Shown here: positions 6,037-6,129 of the stretch, piece after piece | Layout of the letters: each line of letters opens with the position of its first letter | How positions within the stretch are numbered: the first letter of the stretch is position 1 | Source: Nitrospirota bacterium | GTDB taxonomy: Bacteria > Nitrospirota > UBA9217 | Reading direction: 5' to 3' | Assembly (NCBI GenBank): GCA_017885365.1 | Contig: JAFNGD010000458.1 | Coordinates: forward strand, 205 to 6,333 | Length of the DNA: 6,129 nt | Notes under the pieces: generated by a model | Seen by the model: the letters and a program-made list of their open reading frames with translations, nothing else | What the model was told of the DNA's origin: nothing | The model's database searches: none | Translations under genes and position numbers: made by a program

Positions 6037-6129
6037 GGGGAAGGGGAGAAGGCAAACGGATTTCTGAACGAACCTGCGAAAGAAGAGAAGAGCATAATCA
6101 GGTCTTTTGCATATCCCCTTCGCGTCCTG
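6037..6129 (-). other. Upstream region of the helicase gene at the window edge
   Basis: The helicase frame remains open, with no stop codon, to the right edge of the window. The translation here is rich in cysteine, phenylalanine and arginine and does not look like the family, so it is probably a non-coding leader. The minus strand just before the start is pyrimidine-rich. TATGCT near 6090 is only a weak -10 candidate with no clear -35 box. Confidence 0.3.

Overview
The window is GC-rich, typically bacterial DNA. An outer-membrane-type beta-barrel protein with a Sec signal peptide points to a Gram-negative host. The helicase and the molybdenum hydroxylase would suit Desulfobacterota, Nitrospirota or a similar group, but this taxonomic guess is weak and rests on general resemblance only. 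I see no tRNA, rRNA, CRISPR array, transposase or integrase gene.

Left part (1-2660, + strand): the end of an operon for a molybdenum-containing hydroxylase of the xanthine dehydrogenase / aldehyde oxidoreductase superfamily. The molybdopterin-binding large subunit enters from the left edge without its start. The FAD subunit follows 66 bases later behind a good ribosome binding site, and a strong hairpin terminator closes the operon. The FAD subunit carries a cysteine-rich insertion like that of the PaoB/YagS and HcrB types, so it probably holds an extra [4Fe-4S] cluster. The [2Fe-2S] subunit that should complete the enzyme is not in the window.

Middle part (2657-4092, - strand): an accessory-looking block. 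It contains a broken second copy of a helicase 3' end (2657-2878), an orphan open stretch, and a complete gene for a secreted beta-barrel protein (3027-3794). That gene has a textbook sigma-70 promoter and a long leader RNA that can fold into three nested helices.

Right part (4093-6018, - strand): a full-length DinG/YoaA-type iron-sulfur DNA helicase.

The most striking structure is that the last ~130 bases of the helicase gene occur twice, in the same orientation and exactly 1430 bases apart (2671-2800 and 4101-4230, 109 of 130 identical). They bracket the beta-barrel gene. Most differences within the coding part are synonymous, so the two copies diverged while both were functional. The truncated copy is itself flanked by an 11-base direct repeat whose left member is one arm of the operon terminator. 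This looks like an insertion at, or rearrangement around, the helicase 3' end, with the beta-barrel gene as cargo. The mechanism is inference, because no recombinase gene is present.
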